In this document: positions 34,846 through 43,402 of the stretch, piece by piece
Position numbering within the stretch: position 1 is the stretch's first letter
Layout of the letters: the number at the start of each line of letters is the position of its first letter
Assembly: GCF_029892515.1 (NCBI RefSeq)
Contig: NZ_JARXVF010000004.1
Coordinates: 62,001-126,000 of the forward strand
Length of the DNA stretch: 64,000 nt
Direction: 5' to 3'
Source of the DNA: Pseudaminobacter soli (ex Li et al. 2025)
GTDB taxonomy: Bacteria; Pseudomonadota; Alphaproteobacteria; Rhizobiales; Rhizobiaceae
Position numbers and translations under genes: made by a program
The notes under the pieces: model-generated
What the model was told of the DNA's origin: nothing
What the model saw: only the letters and a program-made list of their open reading frames with translations
Databases searched by the model: none

Positions 34846-34952
34846 GTAAATTGCGTACACGCATAGCAAGATGGATCCTATGGATAAGGCTGACAACGGC
34901 CCCGCAAGTGTTCGACCTGCGGCGCCTGGCCTTGGAATGGGAGGAGAAACGC

Positions 34953-36428
34953 GTGAGCGGACTGCTATTGCTTCATGGGGTGATCGTGACCGTCGATCCC
35001 GACCGGAGGATCATCGAGGACGGGGCGATTGCCATATCCGGCGACAGGATTGTCGACATTGGCTCCGCAAGCGATCTTGAGCCCAAGCACCAGGACAAGA
35101 AGGTCGTCGATTGCCGGGGCAAGCTCATCATCCCTGGGCTCATCGATGCTCACGGCCACGCCGGACACGTTCTGATCCGCAGCATCGCGTCGGATACCAA
35201 TTCCCTGTGGATGCAGATCGTAACGCCTACCTACTATCACTATACGACCCGAGATTACTGGTATGCGGACGGGCTGGTAGCAGGCCTCGAGCGGCTTCGC
35301 GCCGGCGTCACTACGGGCGTCAGCATAATTTCGTCGATGCCGAGGAGCGACGACCCAGTCTTCGCAAGCAACCATGCGAAGGCCTATGGCGAGATCGGGC
35401 TCCGGGAAATCATCTGTGTCGGGCCGGCGGGGCTGCCCTGGCCGCATCCGGTGACCCGTTGGGAAAGCGGCAAGCCGGAGCGGCGCCATGTCTCGTTCGA
35501 GCAAATGATCGAGGGCGCCGAGGCGACTATCCAGGAATTGGATGGGAGCGCTGGCGGGCGCATCAAGGTGTTCCTCACGCCTTTCACCATCGTGCCCTCG
35601 CTCGACCCGTCCAACGCGTCGACGCCCGACCAGGCAGTGAAGTTGACCGACAACGACCGCATGCAGGCGAGGCGCATCCGCGAGACCGCGCGCAAGTGGG
35701 GCGTGCGCATCCATTCCGACGCCTTCGCCGGCCAGATCCGGATGGCCTTCCAGGACAAGGAGAACGCAATCCTCGGCCCGGATGTCCATCTCCAGCATTG
35801 CTGGGGGATCTCCCACGAGGAAATCGACATCCTTGCCGAGACAGGCACATATGTTACCCATGCGCCCCCCGGCCGCTCGACCCCCGTCCTCAATATGATC
35901 GCCAGAGGCGTTCCGGTAGCCATCACCACAGATGGCGTATCCCCAAGCCGTCACTTCGACATGCTGCAGACGGCCCGTCTTGCACAGTACACGCAGCATC
36001 TGCTGCACAACCACGACCGCTATCTGCTGCCGCCCGGCAAGGTGTTCGAGATGATCACGATCGATGCGGCCAGAGCTCTCGGCATGGACCACGAGATAGG
36101 CTCGCTCGAGATCGGCAAAAAGGCCGACATCGCCATCATCAACATGCGCCAGCCACACCTCACCCCCAACTGGATGGTGGTTCACCGGCTGGTTCAGCAG
36201 GCGCTTGGAAGCGACGTCGAAACCGTGATCGTCGACGGCAAGATTCTGATGGATGGCGGCAGGGTGTTGACGGCCAACGTCGAAGAGGCGCTCGATTTCG
36301 GCGAAAAGGAAGCGCAGGCGCTGGTCGAACGGGCGGGCCTGCAGGCGCATATGCATGACCCCGGCTGGGGCAAGCTCAGTCGCACGTTCGACGAGCCGAT
36401 TGTGCCGCCGGCACCCCCCGTAGTGTAA
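34953..36428 (+). CDS. Amidohydrolase, Atz/Trz type, number 3
   Basis: 491 aa from the GTG at 34953, which has GGGAGGAG 8 bases upstream; the frame upstream to 34851 would add an unlikely leader. The metal motif is intact: PGLIDAHGHAG, HxH at 67-69. Further ligands are RIHSDAF, LQHCWG and TTDGVSPSR. The family hydrolyses rings or deaminates N-heterocycles. It is divergent from the peptide-type binding protein, with a palindromic operator candidate in between. The protein lacks a signal peptide, so acts in the cytoplasm. Confidence 0.91.
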   Translation: MSGLLLLHGVIVTVDPDRRIIEDGAIAISGDRIVDIGSASDLEPKHQDKKVVDCRGKLIIPGLIDAHGHAGHVLIRSIASDTNSLWMQIVTPTYYHYTTRDYWYADGLVAGLERLRAGVTTGVSIISSMPRSDDPVFASNHAKAYGEIGLREIICVGPAGLPWPHPVTRWESGKPERRHVSFEQMIEGAEATIQELDGSAGGRIKVFLTPFTIVPSLDPSNASTPDQAVKLTDNDRMQARRIRETARKWGVRIHSDAFAGQIRMAFQDKENAILGPDVHLQHCWGISHEEIDILAETGTYVTHAPPGRSTPVLNMIARGVPVAITTDGVSPSRHFDMLQTARLAQYTQHLLHNHDRYLLPPGKVFEMITIDAARALGMDHEIGSLEIGKKADIAIINMRQPHLTPNWMVVHRLVQQALGSDVETVIVDGKILMDGGRVLTANVEEALDFGEKEAQALVERAGLQAHMHDPGWGKLSRTFDEPIVPPAPPVV

Positions 36429-36449
36429 ATTCAACCCACCGGATTGAGT

Positions 36450-36520
36450 TCGGTCCGCCACCAGAAATCCGGGGCGGACCGAGAGCAGGAGCGGCAGGCC
36501 TGGGACCGCAATTCGGTCCC
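36450..36520. terminator. Two hairpins between convergent genes
   Basis: TCGGTCCGCC (36450-36459) pairs perfectly with GGCGGACCGA (36473-36482). A second stem, GGGACCG (36502-36508) with CGGTCCC (36514-36520), follows. The region separates the rightward amidohydrolase (stop 36428) from the leftward racemase (stop 36536), so it could end both transcripts. Poly-T tails are absent. Confidence 0.5.
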
Positions 36521-36535
36521 TGGGGCGCAAAGAGT

Positions 36536-37282
36536 CTAGCCGTTGGCCACCAGGCACTCACGTTGGACAGAAGCAGTCCCCTGCCCCTTCTGGCGCGGAT
36601 AGTTGTAACCGTTGACTTTCGAGGTCGAGTAGCCAGCGCCGACCAGCGCCTCGGCGATCTTGAGAGCGGCGGTCACCCCATCGATAACCGGAACACCCGT
36701 CACTTCCGTCAGGCGCTCGCACAGGCGCGACATGCCGGCGCAGCCGAGAATGATCGTCTCGGCCCGGTCTTCGACCTTGGCACGCTCGATGGCCTCGATC
36801 AGCAGACGTTCCGCCGTATCAGGGTCCTCCTCGAGGCCAAGAACAGGCAGATCGATCGCGCGCACGGCGCGGCAGTGATGCCCGGCCCCATAGGCCTGGA
36901 CGATGTCTTCGATGATCGGCACGGAACGGGGCAGCGTGGTGACGACCGAGAAGCGCCGGCTGATGGTCATTGCAACCTGAACCGCCGCCTGGCAGATGCC
37001 GATCACCGGCCCCCTTGCCACCTCGCGGGCTGCATGCAGGCCGGGGTCATCGAAGCAGGCGATGACATAGGCATCGACGTTCTGTTCTTCACCCTTGCGG
37101 ATCTCGGACAGCATGTCCGGCACCGCCAGCGCTTCATCAAGGCTGCCCTCGATGCTGACTGGTGAACACGTCGGATTGACAGCTGTTACTCGCGTTCCAG
37201 CGCTCGCCACACGTAGCGCACTTTCCAGCGCTTGGCTGGTCATCGAAGCCGTTGAATTCGGATTGATCAGGCGGATATGCAA
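36536..37282 (-). CDS. Hydantoin racemase / Asp-Glu racemase family
   Basis: 248 aa if begun at the TTG at 37282 (AGGA upstream), which matches the typical start HIRLINPNS of hydantoin racemases; the long upstream frame to 37528 overlaps the neighbouring gene. Two catalytic Cys are seen: Cys76 in VIACFDDPG and Cys181 in ILGCAGM, the cofactor-independent two-base pair. Known function: racemisation of hydantoins, Asp, Glu or related alpha-carbons so a stereospecific hydrolase can use both forms. This fits the surrounding amidohydrolases. It lies 12 bases downstream of the flavin reductase. Confidence 0.88.
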   Translation of the reverse strand: MHIRLINPNSTASMTSQALESALRVASAGTRVTAVNPTCSPVSIEGSLDEALAVPDMLSEIRKGEEQNVDAYVIACFDDPGLHAAREVARGPVIGICQAAVQVAMTISRRFSVVTTLPRSVPIIEDIVQAYGAGHHCRAVRAIDLPVLGLEEDPDTAERLLIEAIERAKVEDRAETIILGCAGMSRLCERLTEVTGVPVIDGVTAALKIAEALVGAGYSTSKVNGYNYPRQKGQGTASVQRECLVANG

Positions 37283-37293
37283 TTTGCTGGATC

Positions 37294-37929
37294 CTAGTCG
37301 CCGGTTTGAGTTGCCTTGAGAACATCCGCGATCGCCGGCGCCTTGAGCACGAACTGGCGATCGGAAGTTATGTAGTTGTCCGCATGAAGCCGCGCGATCG
37401 GCTGGTAGATCTCGGGATTGACGTAGCGCGCACCTTCGTCGAGACAGTCCCGACGGACATGCATATGGACGACTTCGCCCAGCACCAGAACACGACGCGG
37501 GTATTCGATCAGTCGCTCGACGCGGCATTCGAAGGAACAGGGTGCATTGCTGACGTAATCGACGTCGATCTTTGCACCGCGAGTGGTCGGCAGCTTCGCC
37601 ATCTCTAGCTCATCAACTTCGCTGTCGAATGCCAGGCCGCAGATCAGCATCTGCTGGGAAAGCGCCATGTCGACCATATTGACAACGAACTCTCCAGTGC
37701 GGCGGATATTGGCGACCGTGTCCTTGTCCTCCCCGGACAGACGCGGTTGGATGCCGAGCACAACGATCGGTGGTTCATGCGAAAACACGTTGAAGAAGCT
37801 CATCGGCGCGGCATTGCGCTGCCCGCCGGCCGAACGGGTCGTGACGAGCGCAATCGGCCGCGGACCTATGAAATTGGTCAGCAGTCGATAGCGGCTGTCC
37901 GTATCCAGCTTCGTAAAATCGAACTCCAT
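37294..37929 (-). CDS. Flavin reductase-like protein (split-barrel FMN-binding)
   Basis: 211 aa from the ATG at 37929, with GAGAGG upstream. It shows GPRPIALVTTRSAGGQRNAAPMSFFNVFSHEPPIVVLG, the FMN-binding split-barrel pattern of the flavin reductase domain (DIM6/NTAB). Known members reduce flavin with NAD(P)H for a separate monooxygenase, or have other roles. No monooxygenase is nearby. It heads the leftward flavin reductase-racemase pair, divergent from the GntR gene. A related function such as a flavin-dependent amide hydroxylase partner elsewhere is possible. Confidence 0.85.
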   Translation of the reverse strand: MEFDFTKLDTDSRYRLLTNFIGPRPIALVTTRSAGGQRNAAPMSFFNVFSHEPPIVVLGIQPRLSGEDKDTVANIRRTGEFVVNMVDMALSQQMLICGLAFDSEVDELEMAKLPTTRGAKIDVDYVSNAPCSFECRVERLIEYPRRVLVLGEVVHMHVRRDCLDEGARYVNPEIYQPIARLHADNYITSDRQFVLKAPAIADVLKATQTGD

Positions 37930-37959
37930 GATCCTCTCAATTCCGTTTCGCTTGGTACA

Positions 37960-37977
37960 CAATTTTAAATAAAATTG
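37960..37977. promoter_or_regulatory. AT-rich inverted repeat in the GntR divergent promoter
   Basis: CAATTTTA (37960-37967) and TAAAATTG (37970-37977) form 8-bp arms with a 2-base centre. It lies between the leftward flavin reductase (37929) and the rightward GntR gene (38066). It could be an autoregulatory operator; it shares CAAT...ATTG but not the GTC..GAC ends of the 34828 and 45591 dyads. Confidence 0.5.
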
Positions 37978-38065
37978 TTATCAAACCACGATTCAGGTAA
38001 CCTATATCAATGTTGACTTTTCGTTGTGCATGACGATTGTCGGCCGGTGCGGGAGACGTAGTTTC

Positions 38066-38743
38066 ATGTCCGAACAAGCAAGTGTATCGACGCAGCAGAT
38101 TGTCGAAAAAGTCTGGCTTTCTATTGCCGAGCGCCGGCTGCGCCCTGGCGTCCAGCTCAAGGAAGGGCAGATGGCGGCGATTTTCGACGTCAGCCGTGCG
38201 CGCGTTCGCCAAGCCCTCACGGCGCTTGAGCGCGAAGGACTGGTGACGATCATTCCCAATCGCGGTGCTTTCGTCTGCCAGCCGTCGGTCGACGAGGCCA
38301 AGGACGTTTTTGCCGTCCGCCGTGCGGTCGAGGCCTGCGTGGTCGAGCGCATCGGCACCTCGATCTCGAAGGCCGACGTCACGCGCCTGCGCAACCATGT
38401 CGAGCAGGAGCGGGCTGCCAGTGCTGCAGATCATACTACCGATATCATCAAGCTTTCCGGCGGCTTCCATCTGCTTCTCGCGGAGATCTCCGGCTCCGAC
38501 TTCCTCTTCGGCATGATGCGCGACCTGATCTCGCGCACTTCTTTGATCACGGCTGTCTATCGCAACACGGCCCGCTTCAACTGCGGACCGGACGAGCACG
38601 CAGAAATCGTCGAGCATATTGCCAATGGTAATCTCAAGCGAGCGGCGGCGCTGATGGAGCATCATCTCGAGCATGTGGAGTCGGAACTCGACTTGAGAGA
38701 GGTGCGCGACATATCCCATGACCTCAGAGCCGCGCTGGCGTAA
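38066..38743 (+). CDS. GntR family regulator (FCD-type), likely local controller
   Basis: 225 aa from the ATG at 38066, preceded by GGGAGA. A winged helix at residues 8-70 contains DVSRARVRQALTALEREGLV, and the C-terminal FCD domain keeps His-rich metal or ligand positions (FHLLLAEISGSDF, EHIANGNLKRAAALMEHH). FCD-type GntR proteins repress uptake and catabolic genes and release DNA on binding a small organic acid. It lies in the centre of the amidohydrolase island between two operon groups, so it is the best candidate regulator. It converges on the ATPase gene with a 14-base gap. Confidence 0.92.
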   Translation: MSEQASVSTQQIVEKVWLSIAERRLRPGVQLKEGQMAAIFDVSRARVRQALTALEREGLVTIIPNRGAFVCQPSVDEAKDVFAVRRAVEACVVERIGTSISKADVTRLRNHVEQERAASAADHTTDIIKLSGGFHLLLAEISGSDFLFGMMRDLISRTSLITAVYRNTARFNCGPDEHAEIVEHIANGNLKRAAALMEHHLEHVESELDLREVRDISHDLRAALA

Positions 38744-38757
38744 TCCGGGCGACATCT

Positions 38758-39738
38758 TCAGTCCTCTTGCACCAGATGGCAGGCAACCCGCGTTCCGCTG
38801 GCCAGCGTGCGCACCTGAGGCAGTTCGGCCGAACAACGCGCCGTGGCGCTCGGGCAGCGCGGGTGGAACGGGCAGCCTGACGGCGGCTTGAGCGGACTTG
38901 GCACCTCACCGCCGGCGACGACCCGGTCCCGGTGCGGCTTCTCGATGTTGGGGATCGTCTGCAGTAGCAGCCGCGTGTAGGGATGGCGCGGCCGAGCAAA
39001 CAGTTCCTCGGTGTCGCCTTCCTCGACGATGCGGCCGAGATACATGACAGCGATGCGATCAGACATGTGCCGGACCACGCTCATGTCATGGCTGATGAAG
39101 AGATAGGTCAGACCGAACTCGTCCTGCAGCCGCCGCATCAGGTTAAGCACCTGGGCCTGCACCGAGACGTCGAGGGCCGAGGTCGGCTCGTCGCAGACCA
39201 GGAAGCGCGGTTCGCTCGCCAGCGCGCGTGCAATCGAGATGCGCTGCCGCTGTCCGCCCGAGAATTCGTGCGGAAACTTCTCGCCGTCCGAAGCCGACAG
39301 CCCCACGGTCTTCAGCAGCTCCACCACGCGCTCGTTTACCTCGGCCGCCGACTTGCGCAGCTTCAATTCGCGTATCGGCTCAGCAATGATGTTCTTGACC
39401 CGCCAGCGCGGGTTCAGAGAGGCATAGGGGTCCTGGAAGATCATCTGGGCGGACAGCGGCTTGCCGTCCGGGCCCGATGCAAACTGCATCTTGCCGCTGT
39501 TGGCGCTATAGAGCCCGGTCACCAGGCGGGCAACGGTGGACTTGCCGCAGCCGCTTTCGCCGACAAGGCTGAGGCAACCGCCTAGCGGCACCTCGAAGCT
39601 GATATCGCTGACGGCCTGGAGGTATCGGCGTGGCTTGCGCTCGACCAGACGGTTGAGCCATGGAGCGGACACGTCGAATGTCTTGATGAGCCCCTCGACG
39701 CGGAGAGCATGCGTCTTTTGCACGAACATCGTGGTCAT
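38758..39738 (-). CDS. Peptide-type ABC transporter ATP-binding protein (OppF-like)
   Basis: 326 aa from the ATG at 39738 (GGAGG upstream; ATGA overlap with the preceding gene). Walker A GESGCGKST at residues 60-68, signature FSGGQRQRISIARAL, Walker B FLVCDEPTSALD. The C-terminal oligopeptide-transport extension has Cys residues (CPFHPRCPSATARC) that in some homologues hold an iron-sulfur cluster. It is the last gene of the six-gene leftward importer-amidohydrolase operon. Confidence 0.93.
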   Translation of the reverse strand: MTTMFVQKTHALRVEGLIKTFDVSAPWLNRLVERKPRRYLQAVSDISFEVPLGGCLSLVGESGCGKSTVARLVTGLYSANSGKMQFASGPDGKPLSAQMIFQDPYASLNPRWRVKNIIAEPIRELKLRKSAAEVNERVVELLKTVGLSASDGEKFPHEFSGGQRQRISIARALASEPRFLVCDEPTSALDVSVQAQVLNLMRRLQDEFGLTYLFISHDMSVVRHMSDRIAVMYLGRIVEEGDTEELFARPRHPYTRLLLQTIPNIEKPHRDRVVAGGEVPSPLKPPSGCPFHPRCPSATARCSAELPQVRTLASGTRVACHLVQED

Positions 39739-40718
39739 GCGGTTCCTCCGGCATTCATCCAGCATGCAGAGCTCCCGGCGCCAGCTGACACCAAGTTCGG
39801 GCGCTCGCGCCGGCAGCGGGGGCCGACCTGCTTGCAACGCGGGTTGAAGGCGCAACCGTCAGGGATAGCGTCAAGCCGTGGCATCGATCCGTCAATCTGG
39901 TTGAGCCGCTCCACCCGGGCGCCAAGCGCCGGTATCGAAGCCATCAAGCCGCGCGTGTAGGGATGCTGGGGTGCGTGCAACACCTGGTCGACCGGTCCGA
40001 TCTCGACGAGGCGCCCGGCATACATGACGGCGATCCTGTCGGCCGTCTCGGCGATGACGCCCATGTCGTGCGTCACCAACATCACCGCCGTCTGCTGTTC
40101 CTTACAGAGCTTACGAAGGAGCGAGGTGATCTGGGCCTGAATGGAAACGTCGAGTGCGGTAGTGGGCTCGTCTGCAATGATCAGTTTCGGCGAGGCCGCA
40201 AGCGCCAGCGCGATGACCACGCGTTGCCGCATGCCACCGGAGAATTGATGCGGGTACTGGTCGATGCGATCCGCAGGTGAGGGAATACCGACATCCTTCA
40301 GCAACGAAATCGCGCGTGCCCTGGCTTCCGCCTTGCCCATGCCGAGGTGCTGGCGGATGGTCTCGGTCAGCTGCGAACCGACGGTGAACAGTGGATTGAG
40401 TGAGGTCAGCGGGTCCTGGAAGATCGCGCCGATCTCGCGGCCCCGGATCTTTTCCATCGCTCGGTCATCCAGCTTGTCGATCCGACGATCGCCGAGCCAG
40501 ATCTCGCCTTCCGCGATGCGGCCAGGCCTTTCCAGCAGCCCCTGGATCGCCAGACCGGTCATCGACTTGCCAGCGCCCGACTCTCCGACGACCCCAAGAA
40601 TCTCGCCGGCGCGGATCGACAGGCTAACCTCGGACAACGCCGTCGCAACCCCGCGACGGCCGGGGAACTCAACCTTGAGGTTGCGAACCTCAAGCACCGC
40701 TTTCTCGGCTTCAGCCAT
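39735..40718 (-). CDS. Peptide-type ABC transporter ATP-binding protein (OppD-like)
   Basis: 327 aa. Walker A GESGAGKSM at residues 45-53, FSGGMRQRVVIALAL signature, Walker B LIIADEPTTALD, C-terminal CAFNPRCKQVGPRC extension as in OppD/DppD. It starts with GAAGG upstream and overlaps the amidohydrolase stop by 8 bases. The two ATPases form the heterodimer for permeases at 43403-45339; the binding protein is encoded separately at 33197. Confidence 0.93.
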   Translation of the reverse strand: MAEAEKAVLEVRNLKVEFPGRRGVATALSEVSLSIRAGEILGVVGESGAGKSMTGLAIQGLLERPGRIAEGEIWLGDRRIDKLDDRAMEKIRGREIGAIFQDPLTSLNPLFTVGSQLTETIRQHLGMGKAEARARAISLLKDVGIPSPADRIDQYPHQFSGGMRQRVVIALALAASPKLIIADEPTTALDVSIQAQITSLLRKLCKEQQTAVMLVTHDMGVIAETADRIAVMYAGRLVEIGPVDQVLHAPQHPYTRGLMASIPALGARVERLNQIDGSMPRLDAIPDGCAFNPRCKQVGPRCRRERPNLVSAGAGSSACWMNAGGTA

Positions 40719-42207
40719 TGGCGTTGCCTTCGATCGGATAGCTTGGCGGGAATAGATCCGACACTGGCGGATGACCCCAACTGCGATCCGGATATTTGGC
40801 GATCAGGCCATCGAACTGCCTCTGGGCGCGCTGTCGCGCAGCCTTCATGTCGATGCCGGCGACCTCGCCGAAGCGCATCGACAGGCGGCCGTCGACGAAA
40901 ACCGCCTGCGTGACCTTGCCCGAGCCGCCCGTCACCAAAGTAGTGATCGGGTCGATGGACGGGGCCATCACTGCATCATCGAGCCCGAACACGGCGATAT
41001 CGGCGCGAGCGCCCGGCGCGAGCCGGCCGATATCGCCGCGACCGAGCGCCTTGGCGCCGCCGAGCGTTGCCGCGTCGAATAGGTCGGCAGAGCGCACGCG
41101 ATCGGGCGCCTGGTCGTTGATGCGGCAGGTAATCAGGCCGACGAGCAGGTTCATCAGCATGTCGGCCGGTGCCGTATCCGTACCCATCGCGATGTTGATG
41201 CCGCGTTCACGGCACTTTGAGAACGAGTTGAGCGTGCTGCCGCCGCGGGCCGAGACCAGCGGACAATGCACGATCGACACATCGTTGGCGGCGTAGAGTT
41301 CAAGGTCTTCCTCGGTGGCGTTGGTGGCGTGCGGCGCGATCAGTCGGTCGCTGAGCAGACCAGCGCGCGCCAGCCACACCGGTGCCGTCGAGCCGTGCAG
41401 CTTGCGCACGGTGTCAACTTCCATCGATCCCTGCGCCATGTGCAGGCGGATCTTACAGCAGAGTTCTTCAGCCGCGGCTTGCGTCTGGCGAAGAAGCTCC
41501 CCGGTACAGGTCTCAACACGATCCGGCACCAGGAGGCCACGCACCAAGTCGCCATGGCGGCCCGTCTGCCGGCCGATATAGTCGACGGCCTCACGCAGGC
41601 CGGCCAAGCCGCGCTGTTCGTCGAACACGGGCACCATGCGGCCAGGTGCCTCGAGCACCATGCCGCCGGCGCGATAGGCCGGGCTGAGATAGACGCGCAG
41701 GCCCAAATCACCGGCGGCGTCGGCTGCGGCATCGAATTCGGCGACCGTTTCGCCCCACTCGCGATAGAAGAGAGAAGCGATGGGGGCCGCTGTGGTGATG
41801 CCGTTCAGGAGAAGCTGCCCGAAGGCGAACCGCTTCTGAAAAGCGAGTTCCTCCTGCGAATACATCTCGTAGGGACCAGCCTCGACGTATGAGCGCGGCC
41901 ATACCCTACCCTTGGCCCAGCCTGGATGATGGTCGATGCCGAGAATGGTGGTGTCGAGATCCGACAGCGCGTCGAGATCGATGAATCCCGGGCTAATCAG
42001 AGCATTGCCGAAATCGATGCGGCGGGCGACCTCGCCGGGAAATTCGGCGCCCACATAGATCACTTCGCCTCCGTCGATGACAAGCTGGCCATTGGAGACC
42101 AGCCGGTGTCCACCATCGCGATGGCCGAGCACCCAAGCGGCTGAGATCAGTGTGCGGCCTTCGGGACGCTTGCCGAGTTCGAGCGTATCGAGAACCTGTC
42201 GTGTCAT
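40711..42207 (-). CDS. Amidohydrolase-fold protein lacking the HxH motif, copy 2
   Basis: 498 aa and paralogous to 31602-33080 along its whole length (shared WPRSYVE.GPYEMYS, REWGETVAEFDAAADAAG). In the metal motif PGFIDLDALSD the HxH is again changed, to D79-A-L81. Other candidate ligands are retained: His in RLHMAQG and APHAT, Asp in GTDTAPADM. Shared retention in two copies suggests a functional subfamily rather than decay. Its start overlaps the stop of the upstream amidohydrolase (ATGA). Catalysis with a rearranged or single-metal centre is possible. Confidence 0.87.
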   Translation of the reverse strand: MTRQVLDTLELGKRPEGRTLISAAWVLGHRDGGHRLVSNGQLVIDGGEVIYVGAEFPGEVARRIDFGNALISPGFIDLDALSDLDTTILGIDHHPGWAKGRVWPRSYVEAGPYEMYSQEELAFQKRFAFGQLLLNGITTAAPIASLFYREWGETVAEFDAAADAAGDLGLRVYLSPAYRAGGMVLEAPGRMVPVFDEQRGLAGLREAVDYIGRQTGRHGDLVRGLLVPDRVETCTGELLRQTQAAAEELCCKIRLHMAQGSMEVDTVRKLHGSTAPVWLARAGLLSDRLIAPHATNATEEDLELYAANDVSIVHCPLVSARGGSTLNSFSKCRERGINIAMGTDTAPADMLMNLLVGLITCRINDQAPDRVRSADLFDAATLGGAKALGRGDIGRLAPGARADIAVFGLDDAVMAPSIDPITTLVTGGSGKVTQAVFVDGRLSMRFGEVAGIDMKAARQRAQRQFDGLIAKYPDRSWGHPPVSDLFPPSYPIEGNANG

Positions 42208-43397
42208 GGCATTTCCACCACTGCCTGACCGTTGCGCGCGGTGACACGGCCGCCCTTGATAACCAGCGGGCGCGGTGCGACGTCGACGACCGCGTGAGCA
42301 AGGGTCTCGCCCGTCAGCAGGGTCAGGTCCGCATTGCAGCCATCGACCAGGCCATAGCCTTCGAGGCGCATGACGTCAGCACCTCCCTGTGAAACGATAT
42401 GCAGCACATGCTCAAGCTCGATGTCCGAACGCAGGCCGTTCTTCATGCCCACGATCTTGGCGCGGTCGAGCATGTCGGGCTGCCCCCACGGCCCCCAAGT
42501 ATCGCGGATGCCGTCGCAGCCGGCACCGACGCGGATGCCGGCCTGCTTGAGACGCATGATTGACGGCACGGCGGCCGATGGCGCGCCCGTGGTCAGGATC
42601 GCAACATCGAGCTCGGCGATCTGCTCGATCAGATGGCCGACACGCAGAAAGTCGTTCATGCCAAGCGCAAAGGCGTGGCTGATCGCGACCTTGCCTTCCA
42701 TGCCGTTGGCGCGGATGCGCTCAAACATTAGTTCCATGGTGAAGGCGCCGAGATCACCCGTTTCATGCAGGTGGATGTCGATCGGGCACTGGTGCTTCAC
42801 AGCAAGCGCGAAGATCGCGTCCAGCTGGCCCTTGGGATCGCGGTCGATGCCACAGGGATCGATACCGCCCAGCACCTCGCAGCCCTGACTCAGTGCCTCG
42901 TCGAGCAGTTCCAGCGTGCCGGGCATCACCATCACGCCAGACTGCGGGAAAGCCACGATCTCGATATCGATGATGCCCTTGAGCTTCTCGCGCGTCTCCA
43001 TCACGCCATCGACGATTGCAAGGCGATGGACCGGGTCGATGTCGACATGGCTGCGGATATGGGTCGCGCCGTGGGCAGCCAGGCCGATCGCGTGCCGCAT
43101 CGACTGACGGTGCGGATCGATGCCGAGCGCCGTGCGGTTCTCGCGCTCAAAGTCGATCCGCTCGCGCAGCACGGCACGGCGGTTGTTTTCGTGCCAGGGC
43201 ATGCCCCAGGTCGTCTTATCGAGATGCGTATGGGCATCGATCAGCCCAGGAACAGCAATGGCACCGTTTCCGTCCTCAACCGCCATTCCGGGTTCGGCTT
43301 CGAAACGGCCTATTCCAGCAATGCGGCCGTCCCGGATCAACAGATCGCTGTTCGTCCCGCCATTGGGCCGCACGTTGCGGAGCAAAAGGTTGGTCAT
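42204..43397 (-). CDS. Amidohydrolase, cytosine-deaminase-like
   Basis: 397 aa from the ATG at 43397 (GAGG upstream); a longer frame to 43508 overlaps the permease gene. HxH at residues 56-58 in PGLIDAHTHLDKTTW, then DIHLHETG, ISHAFALG and GCDGIRDTWGPWG, the exact pattern of CodA-type cytosine/isoguanine deaminases, including the GxRDxW segment. Known substrates are cytosine, isoguanine, creatinine-like and other cyclic amidines. It lies in the importer operon six bases after the permease gene. The substrate may be a ring amidine or imide. Confidence 0.92.
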   Translation of the reverse strand: MTNLLLRNVRPNGGTNSDLLIRDGRIAGIGRFEAEPGMAVEDGNGAIAVPGLIDAHTHLDKTTWGMPWHENNRRAVLRERIDFERENRTALGIDPHRQSMRHAIGLAAHGATHIRSHVDIDPVHRLAIVDGVMETREKLKGIIDIEIVAFPQSGVMVMPGTLELLDEALSQGCEVLGGIDPCGIDRDPKGQLDAIFALAVKHQCPIDIHLHETGDLGAFTMELMFERIRANGMEGKVAISHAFALGMNDFLRVGHLIEQIAELDVAILTTGAPSAAVPSIMRLKQAGIRVGAGCDGIRDTWGPWGQPDMLDRAKIVGMKNGLRSDIELEHVLHIVSQGGADVMRLEGYGLVDGCNADLTLLTGETLAHAVVDVAPRPLVIKGGRVTARNGQAVVEMP

Positions 43398-43402
43398 AGC
43401 GC

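Noticed and set aside
34965-36557. 530-residue antisense frame over the third amidohydrolase
   Set aside because: Same reason: composition is that of an antisense shadow and the real gene shows the full metal-binding motif set.
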